Of a stretch of DNA of 64,000 bases, positions 31,601-35,190 are shown piece by piece; position 1 is the first letter of the stretch; each line of letters starts with the position of its first letter. Source of the stretch: Forficula auricularia (Eukaryota; Arthropoda; Insecta; Dermaptera; Forficulidae); NCBI GenBank assembly GCA_024734495.1, contig JALMQS010000085.1, forward strand, positions 21,953,077 through 22,017,076. The letters run 5' to 3'. The position numbers and the translations under genes are program-made. The notes under the pieces were generated by a model. That model was not told the origin of the DNA and did no database searches. It saw only the letters and a program-made list of their open reading frames with translations.

Positions 31601-33759
31601 ATCTGACGAAGTTTTAATATCATTATAAACACTTATTTTCATTGTTGTGACTTTTCGATTTAATGATTATTTATTTGATAATTAATTATTTAATCATTAT
31701 TATTTGATAATTAAGTTAAATAATTGTTAAAAATAATTTTTTATTTATTTATTTTTTTATTTTAAGGGCGCATTGACTGCCAGGGCCATTAGCGCCTCAG
31801 AAAACCTATCTATCCATTCAATCATCCGTCTCAATCTATTTTTTTCTATCAGATCATATCCATCTGTCCGTTGCTTTACAGTTTTCACCAATAAAGCTTG
31901 TTCTAGGTCGACAAACAATAGCGTAGTTTAGTTTCCCCCTCGATATAACCAAACTTTTATTTGAAACTTTTTTCCATATAAATGCACTGTTTTTGAATTA
32001 TAAGACTGTCTCAAGATAAAAAACTCACCCGGTATATAAGAGGATAAGTCAAAAATTACCTAGACTTTTCGTTCTACAACTTTATTAAACTAAGATAGGA
32101 GGCGGTCGCGTTGAGTTGGCGCGTCTGTGGTCACGTGTGCGGAATTTAATCACGATCTCGGCAGTTGTTGTCTAGCTACAACAGCATAAGCATGTCAGCT
32201 ACGCTATCAGATTGCACCAAAGAGGAGCAACGAGGAGTGTTCAGAGGGTGTGAAAGGTGCTGAAATTCACCGGAGACTTTTGTCACAATACGGGGAAAGT
32301 GCTTTATCTCGTAAAAGCGTTTTTTTATGGATCGAAATGTTTAAAAGTGACCGAACGAGCGTAACACAAAAAGAGGGAAATGGACCCCCGTCAACTTTGA
32401 GACGCTTTGAGACCCTGGAACACCCTCCCTACAGCCCAGACCTCGCTCCCTCAGACTTTTATCTCTTTGGACCGCTCAAGGAATTTTTGAGAGGTCGTCG
32501 ATTTGCCTCAGAAATGGACGTTCGGGATGCGGTGCAAAAGTGGCTTCATGACCAACCGAAAACCTTCTATCAGGAAGGCATCCGGAAGCTTGTGGCTCGC
32601 TGGACCAACTGCATTGCTAAAGGTGGAGACTATATCGAAAAATAATGTATCTGTTGTACACCTATCTTAGTTTAATAAAGTTGTAGAACGAAAAGTGTAA
32701 GTAATTTTTGACTTATCCTCGTATATATATCTAGACCATGGCCTTGGCATGTTGAAATTACCTGAAACCATTAGATCTCAAAAGTTAAGAAAAATGGGGC
32801 ACGGGTAGGTGGATCATGACTGCCATAAGGGAATGTATAAGATACTGTGTGTTGGCGTTTTTACAACAAACTAAATCCTAGTCTGCTTGTATCTCATTGG
32901 AATTAATAGTCTAATTTAGCCCAATGCGACTATTTTTTATGGAGCTATCTAAAATCACTTGTTTACAACGATCGTCCTAGGACCCTGGCTCACCTGAAGA
33001 ACAACATTCTTCAAGCTGTCGCCAACATACCCGTCGATATGCTGAAAAGAATTTGAACAAAACTTCCGAGTTCGATTAACGCAGTGTATTGAGAATAATG
33101 GACGCCATATGCCTGATTAAATTACCATCTCTAAAAGTGAGTAAACATAAAATTTAAATGTTGTACTGATGATGATCAAAGAATTAAATATATATCTGAG
33201 TTACTTTTTTCTTAATTGAATTTCTAAATAATCAAGTTTCTCTGCCCCACTCTATATTTTCACTTGAAAAATTGAAACTTCTATCTATACCTCTTAAGGA
33301 TTTAGGACAGAGATAGAGTGGAGTAATAACCAAACTTTCCTGGGATAATAAAGGCTTAATAAAGATATAAATAAAATTATACGAAAATTTATTATTTTAA
33401 ATATGAAACAAATTAAATCTGAAAATAATATTTTTTAAGTTTGCATCAATATTATTTTTTTCATTTTCTTATGTAATACATAATTTTCAAATTTATGATT
33501 GTATTCTCTTTATAAATGAATTTGAATAACTATTTTGAATTTAAATTCTGGATTCCAGTATTGGAAATTGTTCGTAGAAGCGAAGCTGGTCAATATTTAC
33601 CTAGGTAAATATATTATAATAATATTTTGACAAAAATCACATTTTTACCTTTGCAAAAGATCTCCAAGAGATGAAGATTTATGTTCACTGAGAGGTTCTG
33701 GCAGATCTTCCTCGTTTAATTCACGTTTCATTCCATTCCAAAATATAGATAAAATCCAT
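204..33759 (-). CDS. ABC transporter subfamily C (MRP4/ABCC4-like), 19 exons, partial at both ends
   Basis: This is an ATP-driven efflux pump of the multidrug-resistance-associated protein type, expected in the plasma membrane, exporting organic anions or conjugates (substrate not inferable). Exons in transcript order: 33649-33759, 25699-25830, 25382-25586, 19029-19251, 15236-15333, 14978-15175, 14803-14913, 12102-12286, 9808-10090, 9413-9709, 9095-9248, 6082-6277, 5156-5412, 3112-3191, 2762-2912, 2572-2678, 680-800, 434-604, 204-376. They total 3,253 nt. Every junction is GT-AG and the phases add up without a frame break. Landmarks: [18 protein letters not shown] in TMD1; Walker [10 protein letters not shown], signature LSGGQRAR and Walker [10 protein letters not shown] in NBD1; [15 protein letters not shown] in TMD2; [15 protein letters not shown] before NBD2. 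MRP4-type proteins have about 1,300 residues. The missing parts are the N-terminal start exon(s) and most of NBD2. No coding lesion is seen, so the gene looks functional. Splice sites are read by eye against family knowledge. Confidence 0.93.
434..604 (-). CDS. ABCC exon r: last TMD2 helix, [15 protein letters not shown]
   Basis: Encodes [40 protein letters not shown] and [12 protein letters not shown]. This is the final TMD2 helix and the S-V-E-R segment before NBD2. Donor CCCG|GTTTGT is weaker than the others. The phase-1 join to the next exon gives Val. Confidence 0.92.
605..679 (-). other. 75-nt in-frame, stop-free intron of the ABCC gene
   Basis: Donor GAG|GTAATA and acceptor CATTTTAG bound 75 nt (25 codons) with no stop in the coding frame. 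Retention would insert 25 mostly hydrophobic residues between the last two TMD2 helices. Removal restores the family sequence [11 protein letters not shown]. Confidence 0.8.
680..800 (-). CDS. ABCC exon q: [20 protein letters not shown] and helix
   Basis: Encodes [20 protein letters not shown], then [20 protein letters not shown], the penultimate TMD2 helices. The downstream 75-nt intron (605-679) is in frame and free of stops, so naive translation reads straight through it. Alignment to the family places the break here. Confidence 0.94.
845..1165 (-). repeat. Decayed 3' end of a CR1/Jockey-type LINE
   Basis: Read on the minus strand, this resembles the C-terminal RT region and 3' UTR of the LINE at 29860-31568. 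Shared landmarks are the terminal TGCAAG...CTTGCATT region and the antisense of the [15 protein letters not shown] segment. No open frame remains. It lies in the ABCC intron 801-2571. Confidence 0.65.
1190..2169 (+). repeat. GAAGTCGGT foldback element, copy A
   Basis: Begins ACCGACTTCAAAAA and ends with CGTCGGTTAAAAAT. The first ~400 bp form an inverted repeat: two arms meet around a spacer with AAACGTACTAAG, each arm carrying AGTTACAACTAAACGA or its complement. The remainder is a non-palindromic tail containing GATCATATCATCAGAACTTGACC. No coding capacity. Seven larger copies and two tails of this family occur in the window. Confidence 0.85.
2235..2400 (-). repeat. Decayed internal LINE RT fragment
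   Basis: Similar on the minus strand to the LINE segment at about 30590-30740, including the antisense of the CCLISRR-type motif (CGCGCCTAGAAATTAGA). No open frame. Confidence 0.6.
2572..2678 (-). CDS. ABCC exon p: [20 protein letters not shown]
   Basis: Encodes [20 protein letters not shown], then [15 protein letters not shown]. It is nearly invariant in family position and wording (SP(V/I)FSH...LQGL.TIRA). Donor CAG|GTAAAT. Confidence 0.96.
2762..2912 (-). CDS. ABCC exon o: TMD2 helices, TSR-VKRLE motif
   Basis: Encodes two membrane helices, then [20 protein letters not shown]. It matches the 'YF..TSR..KRLE' block. Donor AA|GTAAGT. Confidence 0.95.
3112..3191 (-). CDS. ABCC exon n: [12 protein letters not shown] motif
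   Basis: Encodes [20 protein letters not shown], then AMLDSMQ. This is the highly conserved [10 protein letters not shown] block of ABCC TMD2. Only 80 nt, joined in phase on both sides. Confidence 0.95.
3230..4065. other. Unrecognised GC-richer block in ABCC intron
   Basis: Richer in GC than its surroundings and with no recognisable protein. Short inverted words TGCTAGAC (3241) and GTCTAGCA (4034) lie near the two ends, so it may be an inserted element. The open frames in it (3471-3788, 3825-4043) match no family I know. Confidence 0.35.
4070..4960 (-). repeat. Decayed CR1/Jockey-type LINE, RT C-terminal half
   Basis: On the minus strand it encodes broken pieces resembling [20 protein letters not shown] and the upstream IYKAQI.P..EY.SHLW.G region of the LINE at 29860-31568. 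It is interrupted near 4480-4720 by unrelated AT-rich sequence. Frameshifts and stops throughout. Confidence 0.75.
5156..5412 (-). CDS. ABCC exon m: TMD2 extracellular loop and helices
   Basis: Starts with [20 protein letters not shown], an extracellular loop with two possible N-glycosylation sequons (NAS, NLS). It then continues through membrane helices to [20 protein letters not shown] and FDTNPG. The S..LH..MF..I..AP..FFD.NP block is the canonical ABCC TMD2 coupling segment. Confidence 0.95.
5520..5940 (+). repeat. Dispersed ~450-bp repeat, copy 1
   Basis: Shares a series of blocks in the same order with 16090-16560 and 36440-36920: TGTAAAGATCTCTTTAAGTA, CACTTTAAAATGACYGTG, then GAATTTGATATCTCAAG-type sequence. 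No ORF. Family not recognised. Confidence 0.6.
6082..6277 (-). CDS. ABCC exon l: linker to TMD2 helix 1
   Basis: Encodes [37 protein letters not shown], then a hydrophobic helix and ADYWLTFW. It matches the 'EE.R..G.VG...Y..YF.AG' and 'D.WL..W' landmarks. Donor TG|GTAAGC, acceptor TTTCAG. Confidence 0.95.
6486..6577 (+). tRNA. tRNA-like sequence (expanded, possibly a tRNA-derived SINE head)
   Basis: A 7-bp acceptor stem GGATCAG/CTGATCC encloses a perfect T arm (CCAGG-TTCGAAT-CCTGG). The sequence also has a perfect A box TAGCTTAGTGG and B box GGTTCGAATCC. A 5-bp arm TTGCA-GTACATA-TGCAA sits where the anticodon arm would be. About 16-20 extra nt lie between the D-arm-like part and that arm, more than a normal tRNA allows. 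It ends with TTTT, a Pol III-type terminator. I treat it as a tRNA-like pseudogene or SINE rather than a standard tRNA gene. Confidence 0.45.
6724..7643 (-). mobile_element. Tc1/mariner-superfamily DNA transposon, defective
   Basis: About 920 bp, flanked by TA, with inverted ends CAGAGGGACCCAAAAAAATG (left) and the complement of GTGTATCCACTG...CAGACGGGTCC (right). The arms extend about 100 bp, including the complement of TTGCAAACTAATTGA. It carries transposase remnants on the minus strand. Confidence 0.85.
7087..7512 (-). pseudogene. Tc1/mariner-type transposase fragment
   Basis: Encodes [20 protein letters not shown], then [20 protein letters not shown], the catalytic-core strand with the first aspartate (WSDEA) of a DDE/D transposase. 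After GTVT the frame shifts and ends. The second and third catalytic residues (QDGAP..., PPRSPDLTPLD-type) are not present in frame, so it is non-functional. The family is the IS630/Tc1/mariner group common in insects; the exact clade is uncertain. Confidence 0.8.
7690..8135 (+). repeat. Dispersed repeat with terminal hairpin (Helitron-like?), copy 1
   Basis: Non-coding element with CTCAAAAACKGMWCTAACGAT-type sequence, the block GCCTTGAAATTTGAAACTTA, and a perfect hairpin ACCGAGC-ATC-GCTCGGT at 8099-8115, about 14 bp before its end at GGCACTATATATA. Related copies are at 20740-21440 (reverse) and 38520-39020. The subterminal hairpin recalls Helitron-class 3' ends, but a CTRR terminus is not evident. 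Confidence 0.5.
8141..9094. other. ABCC intron, nothing recognised
   Basis: AT-rich intron sequence with a poly-G run at 8742-8753. I see no gene, inverted repeat or recognisable transposon. The short open frame at 8494-8676 has no family signature. Confidence 0.5.
9095..9248 (-). CDS. ABCC exon k: end of NBD1 and Ser-rich linker
   Basis: Encodes [20 protein letters not shown], then [20 protein letters not shown] and [11 protein letters not shown]. The first half is the NBD1 C-terminus; the second is the serine-rich inter-domain linker, a plausible phosphorylation region by analogy with other ABCC proteins (inference). Confidence 0.92.
9372..9393. repeat. GA microsatellite
   Basis: About ten GA units in the intron immediately beyond the donor of the NBD1 signature exon. 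Confidence 0.9.
9413..9709 (-). CDS. ABCC exon j: NBD1 signature, Walker B, H-loop
   Basis: Encodes [20 protein letters not shown] (ABC signature), [20 protein letters not shown] (Walker B) and [12 protein letters not shown] (switch histidine). NBD1 has the usual D after the Walker B aspartate, as in ABCC proteins. Exactly 99 codons, phase 0. A GA microsatellite sits in the intron just beyond its donor. Confidence 0.97.
9808..10090 (-). CDS. ABCC exon i: NBD1 Walker A and Q-loop
   Basis: Encodes [19 protein letters not shown] (A-loop tryptophan region), then [19 protein letters not shown] (Walker A), [20 protein letters not shown] (Q-loop) and the following helical segment. All nucleotide-binding residues expected in NBD1 are present. 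Confidence 0.97.
10790..11130 (+). repeat. LINE 3' fragment (CR1/Jockey type)
   Basis: On the plus strand this is a decayed copy of the C-terminal RT segment ([30 protein letters not shown]) and 3' UTR of the LINE at 29860-31568. The UTR ends TTGCATTTGATATCATT plus A-rich tail. Frame disrupted. Confidence 0.75.
11242..11482 (+). repeat. Two-copy ~116-bp tandem repeat with CGTTTCGG core
   Basis: Two diverged units (from about 11245 and 11360) share GTGATCGATTCTCATCTAAT, GAGGAATAACC and GAAGAATCGWCTTAAAATC. The first unit contains GACGTTTCGGTTA...TAACC, i.e. stem + GAAACG on the minus strand. It resembles, but does not match, the CTGANGA motif family reported below. Confidence 0.55.
11483..12101. 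other. ABCC intron, nothing recognised
   Basis: AT-rich. The short open frame 11840-12037 is not similar to any family I know. Confidence 0.5.
12102..12286 (-). CDS. ABCC exon h: linker TMD1-NBD1
   Basis: Encodes [11 protein letters not shown], then a lysine/serine/aspartate-rich, poorly conserved linker, ending EKGTIMMK. The start matches 'FLLL.E' of MRP4. The rest is family-variable, as expected for this linker. Donor AG|GTAAAA, acceptor TTACAG. Confidence 0.9.
12287..12950. other. ABCC intron, nothing recognised
   Basis: AT-rich sequence without gene or clear repeat. The open frame 12210-12413 is the antisense shadow of an ABCC exon. Confidence 0.5.
12960..13375 (+). repeat. Low-complexity pyrimidine/TATTTGTAT tract ending in a LINE-type tail
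   Basis: Starts with two copies of ATTCTTGGTATAAC, continues as degenerate TATTTGTATT-like repeats, and ends with GGGCTTTCAGCCCG hairpin followed by (AATA)n. The hairpin plus AATA tail is typical of insect non-LTR 3' ends; 17190-17265 has a similar ending. Confidence 0.5.
13410..13505 (-). repeat. LINE 3'-UTR fragment (second CR1-like subfamily)
   Basis: Matches the 3' ends at 29453-29560 and, in the other strand, 51410-51480. Shared words are CCCCTAAAGGCCTG and GGCCCCTCCATCGTGAAAAG. Confidence 0.65.
14036..14125 (+). repeat. Possible tRNA-derived SINE piece
   Basis: TGGCCTATCGAGTAGAG resembles a Pol III A box and GGCGGTCAATCCCGCG resembles a B box with flanking pairing. No complete cloverleaf. 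Confidence 0.3.
14267..14550. mobile_element. hAT-type MITE
   Basis: 284 bp with perfect 15-bp inverted ends CAGTGTTCTTCAACC / GGTTGAAGAACACTG. This terminus is typical of hAT elements. The flanking octamers TTCTATTC and CTCTAACC agree at 5 of 8 positions, consistent with an aged 8-bp target duplication. No ORF. Confidence 0.75.
14803..14913 (-). CDS. ABCC exon g: last TMD1 helix to SE-A-LVS-RR-Q
   Basis: Encodes [20 protein letters not shown], then [17 protein letters not shown]. This corresponds to the final TMD1 helix and the conserved serine/arginine segment before NBD1. Exactly 37 codons, phase 0 at both ends, intron of 64 nt upstream. Confidence 0.95.
14978..15175 (-). CDS. ABCC exon f: IKMYTWE coupling helix and TMD1 helix 5
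   Basis: Encodes [20 protein letters not shown] followed by [14 protein letters not shown] and a long hydrophobic helix ending GNSITAEK. The I-K-M-Y-(A/T)-W-E block is the conserved coupling segment of ABCC TMD1. Exactly 66 codons, phase 0 at both ends. Confidence 0.95.
15236..15333 (-). CDS. ABCC exon e: cytoplasmic loop, EIINGM motif
   Basis: Encodes [20 protein letters not shown] and [13 protein letters not shown], equivalent to 'T..TD.RIR.MNEII.GI' in the family. It is joined in phase to exons d and f. The intron to the next exon is only 60 nt. Confidence 0.93.
15334..16080. other. ABCC intron, nothing recognised
   Basis: No gene seen. A somewhat GC-richer piece around 15740-16020 contains GAAATTCCGTACG and TTCCGGAAC words but nothing I can assign. 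Confidence 0.45.
16090..16560 (+). repeat. Dispersed ~450-bp repeat, copy 2
   Basis: Shares order of blocks with 5520-5940 and 36440-36920, including TGTCTGTCTGTACGTCCGTC, TTCACTTTAAAATGACCGTG and TTTGATATCTTAAGTATTTT. Confidence 0.6.
16561..17540. other. ABCC intron, mostly unrecognised
   Basis: AT-rich. Contains at 17190-17265 a LINE-type tail (GGGCTTTGTTCCCGG followed by AATAAATAAATAAA). Nothing else recognised. Confidence 0.45.
17545..17800 (+). repeat. Decayed LINE 3' end (CR1/Jockey type)
   Basis: Plus-strand relic of the RT C-terminus and 3' UTR: TTTATCTATATGACTTCTAT..., CTTCAGCCCTTCAAAATTCA, TTTCTTGCATTCATTTG, followed by an A-run. It resembles 10790-11130. Confidence 0.65.
18050..18205 (-). 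repeat. Probable tRNA-derived SINE
   Basis: On the minus strand it contains TGGATCAGTGGTCAGAGTCT (A-box-like) and, about 45 nt on, GATTCGTGACT (B-box-like). Ends with the duplicated word GCGACTG/CAGTCGCC. No clear A tail. Confidence 0.4.
18464..18594. mobile_element. Short MITE-like inverted repeat
   Basis: Left arm GATTCAATGGGGTAAC...GGCCCACTGCGGACTC pairs imperfectly with the right arm, whose complement reads GATTCAATGGCGTGAC...GGCCTCTTCAGACTC. About 131 bp. Family not assigned. Confidence 0.45.
19029..19251 (-). CDS. ABCC exon d: TMD1 with [14 protein letters not shown] motif
   Basis: Encodes [20 protein letters not shown], then LSNDVNRFD and two membrane helices ending VIPIQ. The T-T-T-G-Q-(I/V)-V-N-L-L-S-N-D-V block is diagnostic of ABCC4-type transporters. 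Donor CAAG|GTCCTC, acceptor TTCACAG. Confidence 0.95.
19375..19743. mobile_element. hAT-like MITE with CAAGGGCGGATCCAGG ends
   Basis: Inverted ends CAAGGGCGGATCCAGG and CCTGGATCCGCCCTTG. The flanking octamers ATCTTTAG and ATCTTTGA agree at six of eight positions, consistent with an 8-bp target duplication. The interior has G and C homopolymer runs. It lies 124 bp from the TTTGQ exon of the ABCC gene. A related piece is at 45019-45305. Confidence 0.7.
20010..20165 (-). repeat. RTE-type LINE 3' end
   Basis: Minus strand encodes [20 protein letters not shown], then [13 protein letters not shown], the characteristic C-terminal 'REVK.LA.DR..WR' segment of RTE-clade reverse transcriptase followed by GATGATGATATTAA tail. 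Confidence 0.75.
20740..21440 (-). repeat. Dispersed hairpin repeat, reverse copy with internal duplication
   Basis: Reverse counterpart of 7690-8135. The hairpin ACCAAGC-GAT-GCTCGGT is at 20762-20778. The segment AATCGGATTAAAATCTATAC / ACGACTAATAACTCATGA occurs twice, about 436 bp apart, so the interior is duplicated. Confidence 0.55.
21451..21995 (+). mobile_element. 3'-truncated mariner (mellifera/irritans-like end)
   Basis: Left terminus reads ACATGGGCTGAAAAATCCCG, followed by the characteristic 5' UTR and the start of a mariner transposase. No matching right terminus is found downstream; the next element begins at 22072. Confidence 0.75.
21617..21994 (+). pseudogene. Mariner transposase, N-terminal DNA-binding part only
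   Basis: ATG at 21617 starts [20 protein letters not shown] and continues [40 protein letters not shown] and [15 protein letters not shown]. This is the bipartite helix-turn-helix domain of mariner transposase with its GRP(N/K) hook. After LERLAQ the sequence departs from the family and stops; the DD34D catalytic domain is absent. Read start supported by family wording. Confidence 0.85.
22393..23424 (+). pseudogene. Tc1-like (DD34E-type) transposase, frameshifted
   Basis: Starts [20 protein letters not shown] with a helix-turn-helix ([20 protein letters not shown]). It continues in other frames as [21 protein letters not shown] 60-nt GTAATT...TTTTTTAG interval (22736-22795) looks like a small intron joining GFKTYK to [20 protein letters not shown]. 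Catalytic landmarks are [10 protein letters not shown] (D1), [10 protein letters not shown] (D2) and [12 protein letters not shown] (E), about 33-34 residues after D2 once the frameshift near 23210 is allowed for. Frame breaks near 22565, 22720 and 23210 make it non-functional. Confidence 0.85.
23592..24908. repeat. 398-bp tandem array plus inverted copy with tRNA-like core
   Basis: Direct units start at 23592, 23990 and 24388 (exact spacing 398 and 398), the third truncated at about 24537. From 24538 to 24908 follows an inverted copy, forming a large hairpin with the preceding units. The units are almost identical, so the amplification is recent. Each unit carries the 105-bp tRNA-like mini-element described separately. 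Confidence 0.92.
23657..23761 (-). mobile_element. 105-bp tRNA-like mini-element with ATGTCAGAG inverted ends
   Basis: Ends ATGTCAGAGGGGTT and, as complement, ATGTCAGAGAGGTT. On the minus strand the core has GTGAGCCAGGTGGCCCGG (A-box-like) and GGGTTCGATTCCCGAG (B box and T-stem), i.e. the internal promoter layout of a tRNA. Further copies are at about 24055-24160 (same strand), a truncated one at 24453-24537, and an inverted copy at about 24700-24803. Confidence 0.65.
25382..25586 (-). CDS. ABCC exon c: TMD1 helices 1-3
   Basis: Encodes [14 protein letters not shown], a short loop (APKSKLSIT), a hydrophobic helix and the basic motif [14 protein letters not shown]. These match the 'QPIFLG.IINYF' and 'G...R.A....IYRK' blocks of ABCC4. 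Donor is AAA|GTATGA and the acceptor follows TTTAAG. Confidence 0.93.
25699..25830 (-). CDS. ABCC exon b: linker into first membrane helix of TMD1
   Basis: Encodes [20 protein letters not shown] followed by [20 protein letters not shown] and IEALR. This corresponds to the W-x-E...KPSLxRAL linker and the first core TMD1 helix of MRP4. The exon is joined in phase to the neighbours: AG|GTAAGA donor, one-base carry-in. Confidence 0.9.
25831..27360. other. ABCC intron, mostly unrecognised
   Basis: AT-rich. A palindrome CCACAGTGG/CCACTGTGG-like word lies at 25901-25920, and a hAT-type terminus (complement CAGCGGATCTCAACC) ends at 26610, but they do not make a convincing element. No gene seen. Confidence 0.4.
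27371..28018 (+). repeat. GAAGTCGGT foldback element, copy B
   Basis: Same organisation as copy A: ACCGACTTC start, palindromic first half with spacer GCGAGCATACCCTCCAAACG, tail with GAACCTGACCAAATTAATAT, end GAAGTCGGTTAAAAAT. Confidence 0.88.
29453..29797 (-). mobile_element. 5'-truncated LINE (second CR1-like subfamily)
   Basis: Minus-strand 3' end of the subfamily seen on the plus strand at 50650-51490, including CCTCCATCGTGAAAAG and the antisense of the MTSRVWNSLP-type segment. It interrupts the sequence between AATACAATAT and ATCTACTGGATTG that is continuous in copy 2 of the host element. Its 3' end points left. Confidence 0.75.
29860..31568 (-). mobile_element. CR1/Jockey-type LINE, 5'-truncated, poly(A) tail
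   Basis: About 1.7 kb, 3' end on the left: 3' UTR, then an A-tail seen as T-run at 29860-29879. It carries most of a reverse transcriptase. The insertion splits AACTCAAGAATTT / TAGTTCTATTAAG, which is continuous in the related host element at 55490-55520. Confidence 0.9.
29974..31565 (-). pseudogene. Non-LTR reverse transcriptase (ORF2 C-terminal part), one frameshift
   Basis: Read right to left. The first frame (to about 31020) has [73 protein letters not shown] and [12 protein letters not shown]. It then shifts frame to [40 protein letters not shown] and the catalytic CYADDSTLH. The C-terminus has [19 protein letters not shown] and [12 protein letters not shown]. Fingers, palm (YADD) and thumb are present, but the endonuclease domain and ORF1 are missing. 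The single frameshift near 31020-31030 (after VWH) disrupts it; otherwise it is well preserved, so the insertion is young. Confidence 0.92.
32039..32721 (+). mobile_element. Internally deleted mariner, 683 bp, TA flanks
   Basis: Inverted ends AGAGGATAAGTCAAAAATTA and (complement) CGAGGATAAGTCAAAAATTA, continuing through CGTTCTACAACTTTATTAAA. Bounded by TA on both sides and abutting the right end of the CCGGGTGAG element, so it used that element's TATA flank as target. Confidence 0.9.
32250..32645 (+). pseudogene. Mariner transposase with large in-frame internal deletion
   Basis: 131-codon open frame joining the N-terminal part ([37 protein letters not shown]) directly to the C-terminal part ([29 protein letters not shown]). 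About two thirds of a ~345-residue mariner transposase is missing. PDLAPSDF retains the third catalytic aspartate, but D1 and D2 are absent. The reading frame has survived the deletion, ending YIEK and TAA. Confidence 0.88.
32722..33648. other. ABCC intron, nothing recognised
   Basis: AT-rich. A stretch around 32985-33015 (GACCCTGGCTCACCTGAAGA) faintly recalls the LINE LAHRR region but is too short to assign. Confidence 0.4.
33649..33759 (-). CDS. ABCC exon a: N-terminal region after the LSRL-like start
   Basis: First exon found of the ABCC gene. It opens with one base completing a split codon and encodes [19 protein letters not shown] and [17 protein letters not shown]. This matches the MRP4 segment 'F..WLNPLF..G.KR.LEEDDMY..LPED.S..LGE.LQ'. 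The acceptor is a T-rich tract ending TTTTAG and the donor is AG|GTAAAA. The preceding exon, with the initiator Met, was not found to the right. Confidence 0.85.
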
Positions 33760-33904
33760 CTAAAAAATCAACAGAAAAGAAACATTATAAATGTGTAATA
33801 CAGTGTTTGTAGAATTAAACCTATTTAAGATTAAATTCTCATTTCTCTATCGAGAGAAACATTTAATCCTACTTTTTTTTTTTTTATTTTTTTTTTAAAT
33901 ACCA

Positions 33905-34065
33905 TTTTATGAATAACTTTTAAGGAGTTAGGTGTTGGTTCTAGGTGAAACATTTTATTATAATAATAAAACTTGAGCAAGATGCGAGGTTGGTTTCACA
34001 ATTTTATGAAACTTTGCGATATTAGATTCATTAGCAGAACTCACATTCCGAGTCAGTGGTTAATA
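33905..34065 (-). repeat. Penelope-like 3'-region fragment
   Basis: Minus-strand copy of the sequence at 38330-38414 and 41950-42042: AAACTTTTAAGGAG, GGTGTTGGTTCTAGGTGAAA and ATAATAATAAAACTTGAG. It sits about 150 bp upstream of the first ABCC exon found. Confidence 0.65.
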
Positions 34066-34264
34066 ATAAGTTAAAAAAATTCAATGATCTTTTATCTATT
34101 TTAAAATATATATTACTGAATTGTATAAAATAATAAAGATATTTGTCTTAAATCGACTTGAAAACAATGAGATTATTTTCATTCATCCATCTGTACCAAA
34201 TTCTAAATACAACATAACTTCGCGAACAAATTAAAAACATGAAAGAAACGATAATTTGTTTAAA

Positions 34265-34400
34265 GCTGTAAAATCTAGAGACTGGAACCTCCTCACTTTC
34301 GTGGTTCCATCGTTTTTGAATCCTATAATCTTCAATACATCAAAAGCCAACTTCACAATAACCTTCGATCTAGATCCAGCTCCTGGATTTCACCTAATGT
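34265..34400 (+). repeat. Decayed LINE 3' fragment
   Basis: Relic of the SRDWN(S/L)LP...FNPI.YNLQ segment (AGAGACTGGAACCTCCTCAC, ATCCTATAATCTTCAATACA). No open frame. Confidence 0.5.
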
Positions 34401-35073
34401 AAAACTATTTAGCGCATTTTCCAAATTTGATATATATTTTACATTTTTTTCTTTTATTGGGAGAGAGATATAGAGAGCCCTTAAATCTTGTTAGGAGATA
34501 AAAGATCCTCAAAATCCTACATTTACAAACGAGAATTTATCTTCTAAAAATTCATTATTTTTAACTCTTAATGCGGAAGTCTTTGAATTAGAAATTATTA
34601 ATTTAGCTTCCGGATGAGCTTTAGAGTACGTTGCTTATAAACTTTGAATCTAACATAAAACCTGAGATGAAGTGATTAATTTTTGTAAAAGTATGTAGCT
34701 ATCCCTCGTGAAAGAATCTTATTGAGGAAGATGCCGATGGTTAACCAGATCTTTAGTTGCATTAAAGCTTCAGGGTCCCAAATGAGTTGGTTTACCAATG
34801 TGATTATTTATTAAGCAAATATAATCTCACTCAAGAGTTAATAACTATAATATGTTAGCTGAAGACTTTTCCCTTTGACCTTGTTAAGTAGAATTTCGCA
34901 TTCTTAAATTCCACTTACAATGGATGGAGATCTTTTAAGCTTACAAGACAGCTATTAATTTCCTTGTTCATAAGCCATCAGCCATTCAGTGTTCTTCTTT
35001 ATAAAAGGTTCCCTTGCATCCTTATCATAAAAAGCTACAACATTAATTTATATTATTCATTTTTGTTTTGTAG
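34401..35073. other. Unrecognised AT-rich sequence upstream of the ABCC exons
   Basis: No gene, splice-bounded exon or repeat recognised. The missing ABCC first exon could lie here or further right but was not identified. Confidence 0.4.
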
Positions 35074-35190
35074 ATTAAAGGAGACAATAAAAGAGTGTGT
35101 CTTCTGCTGGAAAAATAATTTTTTGTTTATTTGTTTATAACGAAATTTATTTTTCAGCAGAAGACACACTCTTTTATTGTCTCCTTTAAT
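35074..35190. repeat. Near-perfect 117-bp hairpin
   Basis: Left arm begins ATTAAAGGAGACAATAAAAG and continues AGTGTGTCTTCTGCTG; the right arm is its complement. About 44 of 45 bases pair with a one-base indel, around a ~27-nt AT-rich loop. No TA-type flank is obvious. It could be a MITE or a transcribed stem-loop. Confidence 0.85.

Larger units (their letters stand above)
28788..32032. mobile_element. CCGGGTGAG inverted-repeat DNA element, copy 1, carrying two LINEs
   Basis: Ends CCGGGTGAGTTTTTTATCTT (left) and its complement (right), flanked by TATA. The inverted arms are several hundred bp long and include GTCGACCTAGAACAAGCTTT and its complement. No transposase is visible. Compared with copy 2 (51974-55993), which keeps the sequence AATACAATATAACCATCTAC uninterrupted, this copy has two LINE insertions (29453-29797 and 29860-31568). 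Confidence 0.85.
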
